From the NCBI GenBank assembly GCA_017518225.1, contig JAFWVV010000031.1, positions 1 through 36,411 on the forward strand: DNA of 36,411 nt. The letters are read 5' to 3'. Below the pieces are notes generated by a model, which worked only from the letters and a program-made list of their open reading frames with translations, was not told the origin of the DNA and did no database searches. Positions 25,954-34,600 of this stretch are shown here, in pieces. The position numbers were made by a program, and so were the translations under genes. Source of the DNA: Oscillospiraceae bacterium (lineage in GTDB: Bacteria; Bacillota; Clostridia; Oscillospirales; Oscillospiraceae). How positions within the stretch are numbered: position 1 is the stretch's first letter; each line of letters starts with the position of its first letter.

Positions 25954-26788
25954 TCTGATCCATGAATATATGAGAATTGATCATCTTCCCCAGATCTGGT
26001 GCCCCGGCTGCGGCAACGGCGTCATTATGCACGACGTCGCAACGGCGATCCACGAGCTGATCGAAGATCCCGACACCCCCTGCAACCGCGATGACTTTGT
26101 GATCGTTTCCGGCATTGGCTGCTCCTCCCGTGCGGCCGGATATCTCGATTTCAATTCCATCCACACGACGCATGGGCGCGCCATCGGCTTTGCCACCGGC
26201 ATCAAGCTCGCCAACCCCAAGCTGCACGTCATCGTGCTCACCGGCGACGGCGACTGCTCTGCCATCGGCGGCAACCATCTGATCCACGCTGCCCGCCGCA
26301 ACATCGACCTGAGCGTCATCGTCTTCAATAACGACATTTACGGCATGACCGGCGGTCAGTATTCCCCGACGACGCCGAACGGCGACAAGGCCACCACCGC
26401 GCCCTACGGCAACGTGGACCGTCCTTTTGATATCGCCAATCTCGCCACTGGCGCGGGTGCGTCCTTCTCCGCGAGAGGCGACGTGTTCCACGCCAGGGAG
26501 ACCATCTCCATCATCAAGCAGGCGATTCTTCACAAGGGCTTTTCGCTTGTTGATGTGTACGCCATTTGCCCGACTTACTACGGCCGCAAGAACAAGAAAG
26601 GCGACGCCGTGGAGATGCTCAAGTGGCAGAAGGAAAATCTGGTGCCGACTTCCAAGTTCTATCACATGAGCGAGGAAGAGCGCGCCGGCAAGAAGATGAT
26701 CGGCATTCTGTCGTACAACGACTATCCCGAGTACACGGCGGAATACGCGAAGGTCATCGAAGCCAGCCAGAAAAAAGGCAAGAAGTGA
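25943..26788 (+). CDS. korB: 2-oxoglutarate:ferredoxin oxidoreductase beta subunit
   Basis: A 281-residue TPP-binding subunit. It shows WCPGCGNGVI with cluster and TPP-side residues, GIGCSSRA, and the TPP/Mg motif GDGDCSAIGGNH followed by NNDIYGMTGGQ. The Cys pattern at the start (CPGCGNG) is typical of KorB. The gene begins within the last codons of korA, with GGAGGGTAAG upstream, so translation is coupled. Confidence 0.92.
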   Translation: MPSDLIHEYMRIDHLPQIWCPGCGNGVIMHDVATAIHELIEDPDTPCNRDDFVIVSGIGCSSRAAGYLDFNSIHTTHGRAIGFATGIKLANPKLHVIVLTGDGDCSAIGGNHLIHAARRNIDLSVIVFNNDIYGMTGGQYSPTTPNGDKATTAPYGNVDRPFDIANLATGAGASFSARGDVFHARETISIIKQAILHKGFSLVDVYAICPTYYGRKNKKGDAVEMLKWQKENLVPTSKFYHMSEEERAGKKMIGILSYNDYPEYTAEYAKVIEASQKKGKK

Positions 26789-26802
26789 GAGAGGGGTAGA
26801 GC

Positions 26803-27372
26803 ATGAGCAATCGTTATGAAATGCGCTTCGCCGGCTCCGGCGGACAGGGCGTTATCCTCGCGAGCGTCATCATTGCAGAAGCCGCTGTCATCAGCGGCGT
26901 GAAGGCCGTGCAGTCCCAGGCCTACGGTCCCGAGGCCAGAGGCGGCGTCAGCAAGGCGGAAACCGTCATCAGCCGCGACCAGATCTGGTACTCCAAGGTT
27001 ACCAAGCCCAACTTCCTGCTGGCGTTGACCCAGGCGTCTCTGGACAAGTACAGCACGGAACTGGCTGAAGGCGCAATCGTCATGATGGACGACAGCCTGA
27101 AGGCGCCCGAATATCTTGACGCCGCCCGCGTCATCTCCATCCCCATCCTTGAGACCGCAAAGACCAAGGTCGGCAAGGCTTTTACCGCCAATATCGTCGC
27201 TGTCGGCGCCATCAACCGTGCGCTGCAGCTGTTCGAGGGCAAGGAGCTGATGGAGGGCGTCAAGCGCCACATCCCCGCCGGTACCGAGGAAATCAACGAG
27301 AAGGCTCTCAACGAAGGCGCCGCGCTGATTTCCGACAAGCAGGCTGCCGCTTTCAAGCAGAGCATCGGTTGA
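26803..27372 (+). CDS. korC: 2-oxoglutarate:ferredoxin oxidoreductase gamma subunit
   Basis: A 189-residue gamma subunit with GSGGQGVILASVIIAEAAV near the start, QAYGPEARGG, and a Rossmann-like remainder. It completes the four-subunit KorDABC enzyme that converts 2-oxoglutarate, CoA and oxidised ferredoxin to succinyl-CoA, CO2 and reduced ferredoxin. It lies 14 bp after korB and 4 bp before the CoA-transferase gene. Confidence 0.92.
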   Translation: MSNRYEMRFAGSGGQGVILASVIIAEAAVISGVKAVQSQAYGPEARGGVSKAETVISRDQIWYSKVTKPNFLLALTQASLDKYSTELAEGAIVMMDDSLKAPEYLDAARVISIPILETAKTKVGKAFTANIVAVGAINRALQLFEGKELMEGVKRHIPAGTEEINEKALNEGAALISDKQAAAFKQSIG

Positions 27373-27376
27373 GCGG

Positions 27377-28882
27377 ATGGATATGGATAAACGCTTTCGC
27401 TGCGACGCGCTGAAGGCGCGCGTCATGAGCGCCGATGAGGCTGCGCTGCTGATTCAGGACGGTATGACCATCGGCGTGAGCGGCTTCACCCCCTCGGGCT
27501 GCCCGAAGGCGGTGCCGCTGGCTCTGTCTGAGCAGGTACGCGCCGGACAGCGCAAGCTGCGCGTCAATCTGCTGACCGGCGCTTCCACAGGAGACGAGCT
27601 GGACAGCGACTGGGCGTCGCTGGGCATTCTCGCCCGGCGCATGCCCTACATGACCAGCAAGGAGCTGCGCGGCGCGGTCAACCGTGGGGAAGTCGCCTAT
27701 TTGGACGCCCACCTCGGCATGATGGCGCAGAACGCCCGCTACGGCTACTACGGCAAGATCGATCTCGCGATTGTCGAGGCCGCGGCGATTACCGAGGAGG
27801 GACATCTGATCCCGACGACGGCGGTCGGCTGCTCACAGAGCTATATTGATCTGGCCGACAAGGTCATCGTTGAATTAAACCTTGCCCAGCCGGCGGAGCT
27901 GGAGGGCTTCCACGACATCTACCGGATGCAGGACCCGCCGCTGCGCCAGCCCATTCCGCTGACCTCCGCCGGCGAACGGATCGGTACGCCCTGGCTCACA
28001 TGCCCGGCAGAGAAGATCGCCGCCGTGGTCATCAGCCAGGCGCAGGAGCATCCGCGCCCGCTTGCCCCGGAGGACGAGGTCAGCCGCCAGATCGCCGCGA
28101 ACATTCTGCGCTTTTTGCAGGCGGAAAAGGACGCCGGGCGTCTCTCCGCCGACAAGCTGCCGCTGCAGTCCGGCGTCGGCTCGGTGGCAAACGCCGTGCT
28201 GATGGGTCTGAAAAATGGCGAATTTGAGCATATGTGCTTCTTCTCCGAGGTCATGCAGGACGGCATCCTCGATCTGATGGACGCCGGAAAGGCGGACTTC
28301 GCCTCGGCGACCTCACTGTCGCTGTCGAAAGAGGGTATGGAACGCCTGCTGTCAAAGCTGGAGCTCTACCGCGACAAGCTGGTGCTGCGCGATTCCGAAA
28401 TCTCCAACAGCGCCGAGCTCATTCGCCGCCTGGGCGTGATCGCCATGAACACCGCGGTCGAGGCTGACATCTACGGCAATGTCAACTCCTCGCAGATGAA
28501 CGGCACGAACGTCTACAACGGCATTGGCGGCTCCTGCGACTATTCCAGAAACTCCTCGATCTCCATCTTCATGACCAACTCCGTGGCCAAGGGCGGCAAG
28601 ATCTCCAGCATTGTGCCCATGGTCAGCCATGTCGACCACAGTGAGCACGACGTGGACGTGCTGGTGACGGAGCAGGGCTACGCCGATCTGCGCGGCCTCT
28701 CGCCCAAGGAGCGGGCTGTGCGCATCATCGAAAACTGTGCCCACCCCGATTACCGGCCCTTGCTGATGGAATACTTCGAGGCTGCCTGTGCTGCGACACA
28801 CAACGCGCAGACACCGCATCTGCTCGATCAGTGTTTCAGCTTCCACCTGCGTCTGCAGCAGACCGGAAGCATGCAAAAATGA
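27377..28882 (+). CDS. Succinyl-CoA:acetate CoA-transferase-type protein
   Basis: A 501-residue class I CoA-transferase of the acetyl-CoA hydrolase/transferase (Cat1/AarC) family. It has SGFTPSGCPKAVPLAL, GVGSVANAVLMG, the catalytic Glu291 in CFFSEVMQDG, and NGIGGSCDYSRNS and VTEQGYADLRGL. These match the succinate CoA-transferase group; a butyryl- or propionyl-CoA preference cannot be excluded. It starts 4 bp after korC with only a weak ribosome site, suggesting coupled translation. With KorDABC it would turn succinyl-CoA and acetate into succinate and acetyl-CoA (inference). Confidence 0.88.
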   Translation: MDMDKRFRCDALKARVMSADEAALLIQDGMTIGVSGFTPSGCPKAVPLALSEQVRAGQRKLRVNLLTGASTGDELDSDWASLGILARRMPYMTSKELRGAVNRGEVAYLDAHLGMMAQNARYGYYGKIDLAIVEAAAITEEGHLIPTTAVGCSQSYIDLADKVIVELNLAQPAELEGFHDIYRMQDPPLRQPIPLTSAGERIGTPWLTCPAEKIAAVVISQAQEHPRPLAPEDEVSRQIAANILRFLQAEKDAGRLSADKLPLQSGVGSVANAVLMGLKNGEFEHMCFFSEVMQDGILDLMDAGKADFASATSLSLSKEGMERLLSKLELYRDKLVLRDSEISNSAELIRRLGVIAMNTAVEADIYGNVNSSQMNGTNVYNGIGGSCDYSRNSSISIFMTNSVAKGGKISSIVPMVSHVDHSEHDVDVLVTEQGYADLRGLSPKERAVRIIENCAHPDYRPLLMEYFEAACAATHNAQTPHLLDQCFSFHLRLQQTGSMQK

Positions 28883-28898
28883 GAAAATAAGATAGAAA

Positions 28899-28930
28899 AA
28901 AACACGGCGGGCCCTTGCCCGCTGTGTTTT
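28899..28930 (+). terminator. Terminator of the kor operon
   Basis: A 13-bp stem with one G-T pair (28899-28911 with 28918-28930), loop CCCTTG, with the 3' arm ending in TTTT. Confidence 0.88.
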
Positions 28931-28940
28931 AATTCAGCAA

Positions 28941-28970
28941 AAAAAACGGGAGGCGAAAGCCTCCTGTTTT
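28941..28970 (-). terminator. Terminator of the phage-type repressor gene
   Basis: On the minus strand the stem arms ACAGGAGGC and GCCTCCCGT (loop TTTC) are followed by TTTTTTT, directly after the repressor stop. The A/T arms also allow function on the plus strand. Confidence 0.85.
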
Positions 28971-29609
28971 TTATCGGATCGCGCTGGTAAAGGCCACGGC
29001 GCGACCGAGGATACGCACGCGATCCAGCTCCTCGCCTACAAAAACAAACGGCGCATAGGCATCGTTGGCAGGGGAGAGGATCAGCCGCCGCTGCGCCCGG
29101 TCATAAATGATCTTTTTCAAGGTGGCCTCGTCGTCGATCAGCACGGCGGCAATCTGTCCGTTGTCTACCTCGTCCTGCTGCCAAATGTAGACGATATCTC
29201 CGTCGTAAATCCGGGCTTGAATCATGCTGTCGCCCCGGCAGCGCAGGGCAAAATCCGCATCAATGCCAGCCGGCAGGCTGACACGCGACTCCCAGTTTTC
29301 CATCGCGAGGATGGGCTCGCCGCAGGCGATTGCGCCAATCAGCGGCACGGTACGCGACGAGGCCGCAAAGGACGGCTCGCGCAGGGATTGATCGGTAAAT
29401 TCCCCGCGTTCATACTGTCCGAGAATATACAGAGGCGAAACGCCAAAAGCCCGCGCAAGCTTCTCGATTTTGTCCTGACGCATGTTGGCGATGCTTCCGG
29501 TTTCCCATTTGCGGACGGTGCTTTTGCCGACGCCGACCAGCTTTCCCAACTGCTCAAGCGTCATATTCCGTGCGCAGCGGAGGATGTGGATGCGATCTCC
29601 GATCGTCAT
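28971..29609 (-). CDS. Phage-type repressor: XRE HTH plus S24 (LexA-like) autocleavage domain
   Basis: A 212-residue CI/LexA-type repressor. The N-terminal XRE helix-turn-helix (about 5-65) contains MTLEQLGKLVGVGKSTVRKW. The C-terminal S24 domain has a candidate cleavage site at Cys96-Gly97 (AIACGEP), catalytic Ser128 (GDSM) and Lys165 (ATLKK). The Ser-Lys spacing of 37 equals that of LexA. It should therefore self-cleave with activated RecA and release lytic genes. It faces the plus-strand phage-like genes across a promoter region with repeated operator-like sites, and its own promoter overlaps one such site. Confidence 0.9.
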   Translation of the reverse strand: MTIGDRIHILRCARNMTLEQLGKLVGVGKSTVRKWETGSIANMRQDKIEKLARAFGVSPLYILGQYERGEFTDQSLREPSFAASSRTVPLIGAIACGEPILAMENWESRVSLPAGIDADFALRCRGDSMIQARIYDGDIVYIWQQDEVDNGQIAAVLIDDEATLKKIIYDRAQRRLILSPANDAYAPFVFVGEELDRVRILGRAVAFTSAIR

Positions 29610-29642
29610 GGTTTTGTTCAGCCCTTTCCTGTTTATATCTGC

Positions 29643-29671
29643 AGTATATCATGAGCGTGTCGCAAAAGCAA
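29643..29671 (-). promoter_or_regulatory. Repressor promoter with overlapping operator-like site
   Basis: The minus strand reads TTGCTT, 17 bp, TATACT. GTGTCGCAAAAGCAAC (29657-29672, plus) overlaps the -35 and spacer and resembles the two operators to the right with a one-base insertion, suggesting autoregulation. Confidence 0.5.
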
Positions 29672-29702
29672 CAAATATTGTTTCGACAAAAAAACTTTTT
29701 TC

Positions 29703-29731
29703 TTGACATTATTTTCCGTTGGTGATAGTCT
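29703..29731 (+). promoter_or_regulatory. Rightward early promoter of the phage-like region
   Basis: TTGACA (29703-29708), 17 bp, TAGTCT (29726-29731). The expected start point falls within operator-like site 1. Confidence 0.65.
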
Positions 29732-29734
29732 GGT

Positions 29735-29752
29735 GGTGTCCAAAAGGAAACG
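29735..29752 (+). promoter_or_regulatory. Operator-like site 1
   Basis: GGTGTCCAAAAGGAAACG is an imperfect dyad (GTGTCC/GGAAAC) placed over the transcription start. It matches site 2 at 16 of 18 positions. Confidence 0.55.
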
Positions 29753-29789
29753 GCATGCCGGTGAATCAGAGAAAAAGAGGTGTATCATC

Positions 29790-29849
29790 ATGCGATCATT
29801 ATTTTTTACACAACGGTGTCCTAAAAGAAACGAGAATACGGATTTATGA
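29790..29849 (+). CDS. Possible 19-residue leader peptide
   Basis: ATG at 29790 with AGAGGTG upstream encodes MRSLFFTQRCPKRNENTDL and then stops. It overlaps operator-like site 2. No homologue is recognised and it may be chance. Confidence 0.2.
   Translation: MRSLFFTQRCPKRNENTDL
29815..29832 (+). promoter_or_regulatory. Operator-like site 2
   Basis: GGTGTCCTAAAAGAAACG lies exactly 80 bp downstream of site 1, in the same orientation. Confidence 0.5.
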
Positions 29850-29867
29850 AATGAAGGTGGAAGTAAT

Positions 29868-30326
29868 ATGGAAGGGTTTGACTGGAAGACATATTTGAAA
29901 CGGTCGAGCCGGGAGCAAAACGAGGGGGACGAGGGTGAGCGATTCTGGGAACAGATAGCGGACAGTCCTTACGTCTGCCATCGGCGCGACTGCCGTTATT
30001 ACAATGAGCCGCACAAGGGAGCGCCCTTCAGCTGTGATTATCTGGGGATGACGGGTAAATCGCGTATTGCACAAATTCCGAAGGAAGAGCGTTTGGATTT
30101 TTCCTGCTGCCCATGCTATGAACATACGGAGAGATCGCAAAATGGATGCACGGAGGATCAATATGAGCAGAAGGCCGCCTATGACTGGCAGGAGGGGCGT
30201 CGGCTCTATAAGCTTGGCAAAAGCGACGGAGAGATTGCCGCAGCGCTCGGCTGTGCGCGCAGCACCGTGCGCTACTGGCGGCGGCGTATGCATCTATCGG
30301 CCAATTCTTGGGAAAAGGGGAGGTGA
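29868..30326 (+). CDS. Phage-like Cys-rich protein with C-terminal helix-turn-helix
   Basis: A 152-residue protein with GAAGGTGG before the ATG. The central part has cysteines at 37, 42, 56, 80, 81 and 83 (VCHRRDC, SCDY, SCCPC) that could bind zinc. Residues 107-140 form a helix-turn-helix (LYKLGKSDGEIAAALG followed by STVRYWRR), like those in transposase or phage regulators. It is first of the rightward genes controlled by the S24 repressor promoter. The exact function is unknown; a transcriptional or packaging regulator is a guess. Confidence 0.7.
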   Translation: MEGFDWKTYLKRSSREQNEGDEGERFWEQIADSPYVCHRRDCRYYNEPHKGAPFSCDYLGMTGKSRIAQIPKEERLDFSCCPCYEHTERSQNGCTEDQYEQKAAYDWQEGRRLYKLGKSDGEIAAALGCARSTVRYWRRRMHLSANSWEKGR

Positions 30327-30330
30327 GCGC

Positions 30331-30561
30331 ATGCCGGACGGAAGCTGGAGACAGGCGGATATCCTCTGCCCCTTTTATCGGGACGACAACCCGCGTCAAA
30401 AGACCATCAGCTGCGAGGGCGTGTTCAGCCGCGCCAGCCTGACCAACCGCTTTCAGCGGCAGCGCGAGCGTGAAATGCAGCTCAATCTGTTTTGCGCCGA
30501 CCAGTACAGGAAGTGCGAGATCTTCCGGGCGATCATGGAGGCGAAGTACCCGGAGGAGTAA
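30331..30561 (+). CDS. Small phage-like protein with four cysteines
   Basis: A 76-residue protein starting at ATG 30331, with GGGGAGG seven bases upstream, 4 bp after the previous stop. The cysteines at 13, 28, 55 and 62 lie in ILCPFY, TISCEG, LFC and KCEIF, a pattern consistent with one zinc site. Similar short proteins often sit just before terminase genes in clostridial prophages (recollection, not verified). Function unknown. Confidence 0.65.
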   Translation: MPDGSWRQADILCPFYRDDNPRQKTISCEGVFSRASLTNRFQRQREREMQLNLFCADQYRKCEIFRAIMEAKYPEE

Positions 30562-30576
30562 AATGAAATAGCAGAT

Positions 30577-30613
30577 ACGGCGCGGCAAAGCTTATTGAAC
30601 TTCGCTGCGCCGT
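30577..30613. terminator. Hairpin between converging genes
   Basis: A 10-bp GC-rich stem with one G-T pair (30577-30586 with 30604-30613). T tracts are poor on both strands, so termination strength is uncertain. Confidence 0.45.
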
Positions 30614-30637
30614 GTCTGTTTGATATACAATCGCTTT

Positions 30638-31438
30638 TTACCGATAGATTTCCATGAGATCGCCGTCGTTCCAGCCCGTTTCCATCGAAGCTGTGATCTT
30701 CTCATAGCTCGGATAGCGTTTGAGGAAGGAAAACAGCGCTCTGGCCTGGTCTTCGATTTCGGCCAGTCTTTGCGCGTCTTGTTCTTCATCCTTACGCATG
30801 GCAAGCATGCAGATCAGTTTGTCGATGCAAAGGCATTCGACTTTTTCAATATGATCCATGCGCTCTTTGCCGCTTTTGACGGCAGCGGCGATCTCGTACT
30901 GCCAAAAGTGCAAGGCGGGGATCTGGTTGACGTAGTATTCGGCCATCGCCTGCTCGCCCATGCTGTGGTAGGTTTCCGCCAGAATGCGCAGCACGTCGAT
31001 CCTCAACTCGTCGTCCCTGGTGCAGGCGAGCACACGCTCGCCCGTTTCCACGATCTCGGCGCTGCGGGAGCCGTCGGCGTTTTGCTCCTGCATATCCTCT
31101 AAAATACAGGTCAGCAGGAGATCGTTGTTCGGGTACTTTTCCAGCGCCTTGCGTAGAAAAGCTTCAGATTTAGCCGGATCTCCGCCGCTTCCCCGTCCGC
31201 ATTCAGCGACCAGCGCCTCAACGGCAGCGTTGACCTGGCTCTGGTCAAAATCCAGCAAATGATCCAGCGAGGTGCCAAAAAAGATAGCCAGCTTTGGCAG
31301 CAGGTCGATGTCGGGGCTCGACGCGCCGGTCTCCCACTTGCTGACGGCCTGGGAGGAGATGTGCAGGTATTCCGCCAGCGCCTCCTGGGTAACTTTTTTC
31401 TCTTTTCTCAAAAGCTTGATTTTTGCTCCGATGTTCAT
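30638..31438 (-). CDS. XRE-family regulator with TPR-like C-terminal region
   Basis: A 266-residue protein. The N-terminal helix-turn-helix (about 4-60) has VTQEALAEYLHISSQAVSKW and SSPDIDLLPKLAIFF. The remaining ~200 residues are helical and TPR-like (KSEAFLRKALEKYPNNDLLL, AETYHSMGEQAMAEYYVNQI), with a Cys-rich stretch VECLCIDKLICML. This layout resembles common Clostridia regulators of unknown target. AAAGGAA precedes the ATG. It points the same way as the BlaI/M56 operon, 170 bp downstream of its terminator. Confidence 0.85.
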   Translation of the reverse strand: MNIGAKIKLLRKEKKVTQEALAEYLHISSQAVSKWETGASSPDIDLLPKLAIFFGTSLDHLLDFDQSQVNAAVEALVAECGRGSGGDPAKSEAFLRKALEKYPNNDLLLTCILEDMQEQNADGSRSAEIVETGERVLACTRDDELRIDVLRILAETYHSMGEQAMAEYYVNQIPALHFWQYEIAAAVKSGKERMDHIEKVECLCIDKLICMLAMRKDEEQDAQRLAEIEDQARALFSFLKRYPSYEKITASMETGWNDGDLMEIYR

Positions 31439-31480
31439 TGTTATGAATTCCTTTCTGTGTTTTGTAACCGGTTCGATTGC

Positions 31481-31489
31481 ATGATACCA
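31481..31489 (-). promoter_or_regulatory. Extended -10 for the XRE/TPR regulator
   Basis: The minus strand reads TGG-TATCAT, about 45 bp before the ATG. It lies within a small dyad CGGTT...AACCG. Confidence 0.4.
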
Positions 31490-31574
31490 AACCGAAGCGA
31501 AAGAATCCAGATGAAAATGATTGGAGAAAAATCAACCGCTGGTTGTTATTCTGCTTGTGTGCCCGGAGAAAAAG

Positions 31575-31605
31575 CATCTGCGCAGCGGAGATAGCTGCGC
31601 AGATG
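31575..31605. terminator. Terminator of the BlaI/M56 operon, T tracts on both sides
   Basis: A perfect 12-bp stem (31575-31586 with 31594-31605), loop GGAGATA. On the minus strand it follows the M56 stop and is trailed by CTTTTTCT. Confidence 0.85.
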
Positions 31606-31608
31606 GCC

Positions 31609-34600
31609 TTATTTTTGTTCTTCCATATAGAGCGACATGCGTTTTTGAATATCTGCGGTGACCAGCTCGAGGCTCTTTTGACCGCTGTAATATCGCTCGA
31701 TTTCATCGTAGACCACATCCATGACAGCGTCGTCCCAATACTCCATGCATGTGATTCCCTCGATCAGCGCCAGCAGCTGCGCCGCCTGTTGCTCTGTCAT
31801 GGCGTAAACGGGAATGGTGTCTGTGCCGTAGCCGGAAGCGATGGTGAATTTGGGCTGCCTGAGTCTTGCTCCGTTGGCATCCAACACATACTCGCCCTTG
31901 TCATTTTTTACATATTCCTCGCGCATCGCATCCTCCAGCAGCGCGTCAAAGGCGCGGCGATTGGTTGGAAACGGAGAAGTAAATTCGCCTCTCGCGTGGG
32001 CGAGCTGCCGATTGGCGTCAAGCGTTCCGCGAAGAAAACGCCAAGCCGCCTCCTTGTGGCGACAGCTTGCGGACATGGCGAGGCCCATGGGGATATCAAA
32101 GGCGCTGCCGTTGCCGGATACGCCGGGCAGACCGACATAAATCGGCTGATCGCCCAGCTGAGCCGCGTTGCTGCATACATCGTCAAAGCCATTGAGCGCT
32201 GTATATAGCAGCATCTGTTCGCCGTCAATGATCCGCTCGTGCTCCTTTCCAACATAGTCCGTCCACAACTCAGCCCGGTCGTTGAAGAGATCTGAAAACC
32301 GGATCAAGTCACGAAATTCCTCGCTGTCAAAGCGGCAGATCCCCGTATCCTTGTCCAAAAACTGATCCACCCGCATGCACAGCGAACGGGTTAGCGCGGC
32401 CTTTTTATCAAACCATGGCCCCAGGATCGTGCTGCCCTCCGGCATCTGCTGCCAGAGCGTCATGAAATCCTCCATGCTCCAGCCCTGCCGATCACCTACG
32501 GTCGATTTTGCACCGATGACGGTTTGAATGGAAAAGTAAGGAGCAACGGTGTAGAGCTTTCCCTTCTGCTCCATGGCGGAAAAGAGCGGCGCCATCAGCG
32601 CGTCCCGGCCGCCCAGCTCTGCATCTGCGTCGATGTATGGCCAGAGATCCTCCAAAAGCCCTCTCGCGGCGTAGTCGCGCATGGGAAGACCGTTGGTGCA
32701 GAAGAGGTCCGGGCTCTGTCCAGCTACGATCTCGGCGTTGAGCATGGTGTAGCTCGCTTGGGGCGAGGCGTTGGTGCGAAAGCCGCTGTAATCCTTGACC
32801 TCAATGCGGTAGTCCCGGTCGCTGCGATTGAAGTGCAGCACCAAATCGGCAGTATCTTTATTCAGACCCATGCAGCCCAGCGTCAACACGGTGCGCTCCT
32901 CCCGGGGCGGCAGGTCCGTCTGCCGGATGGTCGCCACGCCGAAGTCCTTTTTCGCTTCATAGGGGACGCCAAAAACACATCGGAGCGTCTGTCCATCCGC
33001 GTCCGGGACGATATCCAGCAGTTTGTTGCCGTCCAGATCGCAGTTGAGCCAGGTGACTACGGTGCCCTGCTCACCGGTGCCCTTGACGCCGTAAAGCATC
33101 GTGCCGGTATTCACCAGCAGATCCCAGCCAAAGGCGCCGGGATAAACCGTGAGACCAAGCTGACCGAAGGTGCTGGCAATGAGCTGCAGGCTCCTGTTTT
33201 CCGGATCAAAGGCGTGAACCTCCAGGCCGCTGCCGCTGAGAAGCACCAATGCCACGCGCCCGTCGCCCAGCCGCAGCAGCTGCCAGCATTGCTGGGCGGG
33301 CTGTATCGTCCAGTCCTCCCCATTCGCCATGGAAAAGACCCGGAGTGCGCCAAGATCGTCGATCTGATAGATGTTGCCATCGTCGTCTGTCTGAGGCGCG
33401 ATCCAGCTTGAGGTTTCGGGGAGGGCGCGGCAATGGAGCAGCTCGCCGTTTGCGTCCAGCTGCAGGGCGAAGTTCTCGCTGTGCCACTGCCATGAGGGCA
33501 TGGTGCTGCCGTCGCTCAATAAGATCCCGTCGTCGACGACGGTCTCATAGCAGACGAATCCGAGAGCGATCACGGAGCCCTCGGGTCCGGGAAAAAGCCG
33601 GGTGACAGTAAGGTCAAGAAGCTCCGCGTCTTCAGGCAGCTCGTAAGGAAGCGGAAAGGGGATGGCGAACTCCTGCTGATCGCCGCCATTCAGATCAGAG
33701 GAATAAAGGCGGCAGATTGTTCGTCCGCTTGTCGCATCTTCCTCCTCCGTGGCGGCATAGAGCCGGTCCCCGGAAAGGCAAGCGCTGTACACGCTTTTCC
33801 CGGGAAGCTGCAAGGGCTGATATTCAGATTCGTAGAAGGGGCCGGTCTGTACCGGGGCTTCCTCTTTCTTTGCAAAGGCGCATCCGGTCGCCAGCAGCGA
33901 GATGAGCATGGCCAGCGCCAGCGCCCAGGCAGCGGTGCGCGGCGCATTGGCAACAAGTCGGACGCGCTCGCGGAGGCAGCCTCCCCGGTCGGCCATCGAG
34001 AGAACGGGACGGAGGCGCAGCGCGCGCCCGGAACAGCTGAGCTGGATCAATGTGCGGCCATAGGCCAGGCGCTGCGCTTCTCCCAGCCGGGTGATCGCGC
34101 CTTCGTCGCAGGCCAGCTCCGCATCCCGCCTGGACAACAGCGCAGCCAGCCAGACCAGCGGATTGTACCAGTGCAGAGCCAGAGCAAGCGCGCGAAGCCC
34201 CGACCAGAGCAGATCGCCGTGACGCAGATGGGTTTGCTCGTGAGCCAGGGCGTGCGAAAGCTGCTCCGGATTTGCGCTAAGCGCGGTGGGCAGATAGATC
34301 GCCGGGCGGAACAAACCGAGCAGACAGGGCGCCTCCAGCCAAGAACAGGCATAAATCGGCAGCGTCGTTTTCACAAACGCAAGCCGAATGCGGCTTCGCC
34401 GCAGACGCAGCGAAAAGCGAAGCTGCGCGCCAAGCAGCGCCGCCAGCGTCGCGGCAGCCCCGGCAAAATAGAGCCGGTGGAGAAGCTCCGGCAAGGAAAG
34501 CTGCTGCGCGGGAGCGGCAGCGCGTACTGTCAGCGCGGAGGTCGCCGGGATAGCCGCTGCTGTCGTTGAGGATACAGCCAAGTCCGGCTCAAGCGGCGTT

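Larger units (their letters stand above)
29610..29867. other. Divergent phage switch region
   Basis: Contains the repressor promoter, the plus-strand promoter, two near-identical operator-like repeats, a weaker third site and a possible 19-codon leader ORF. Confidence 0.65.
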
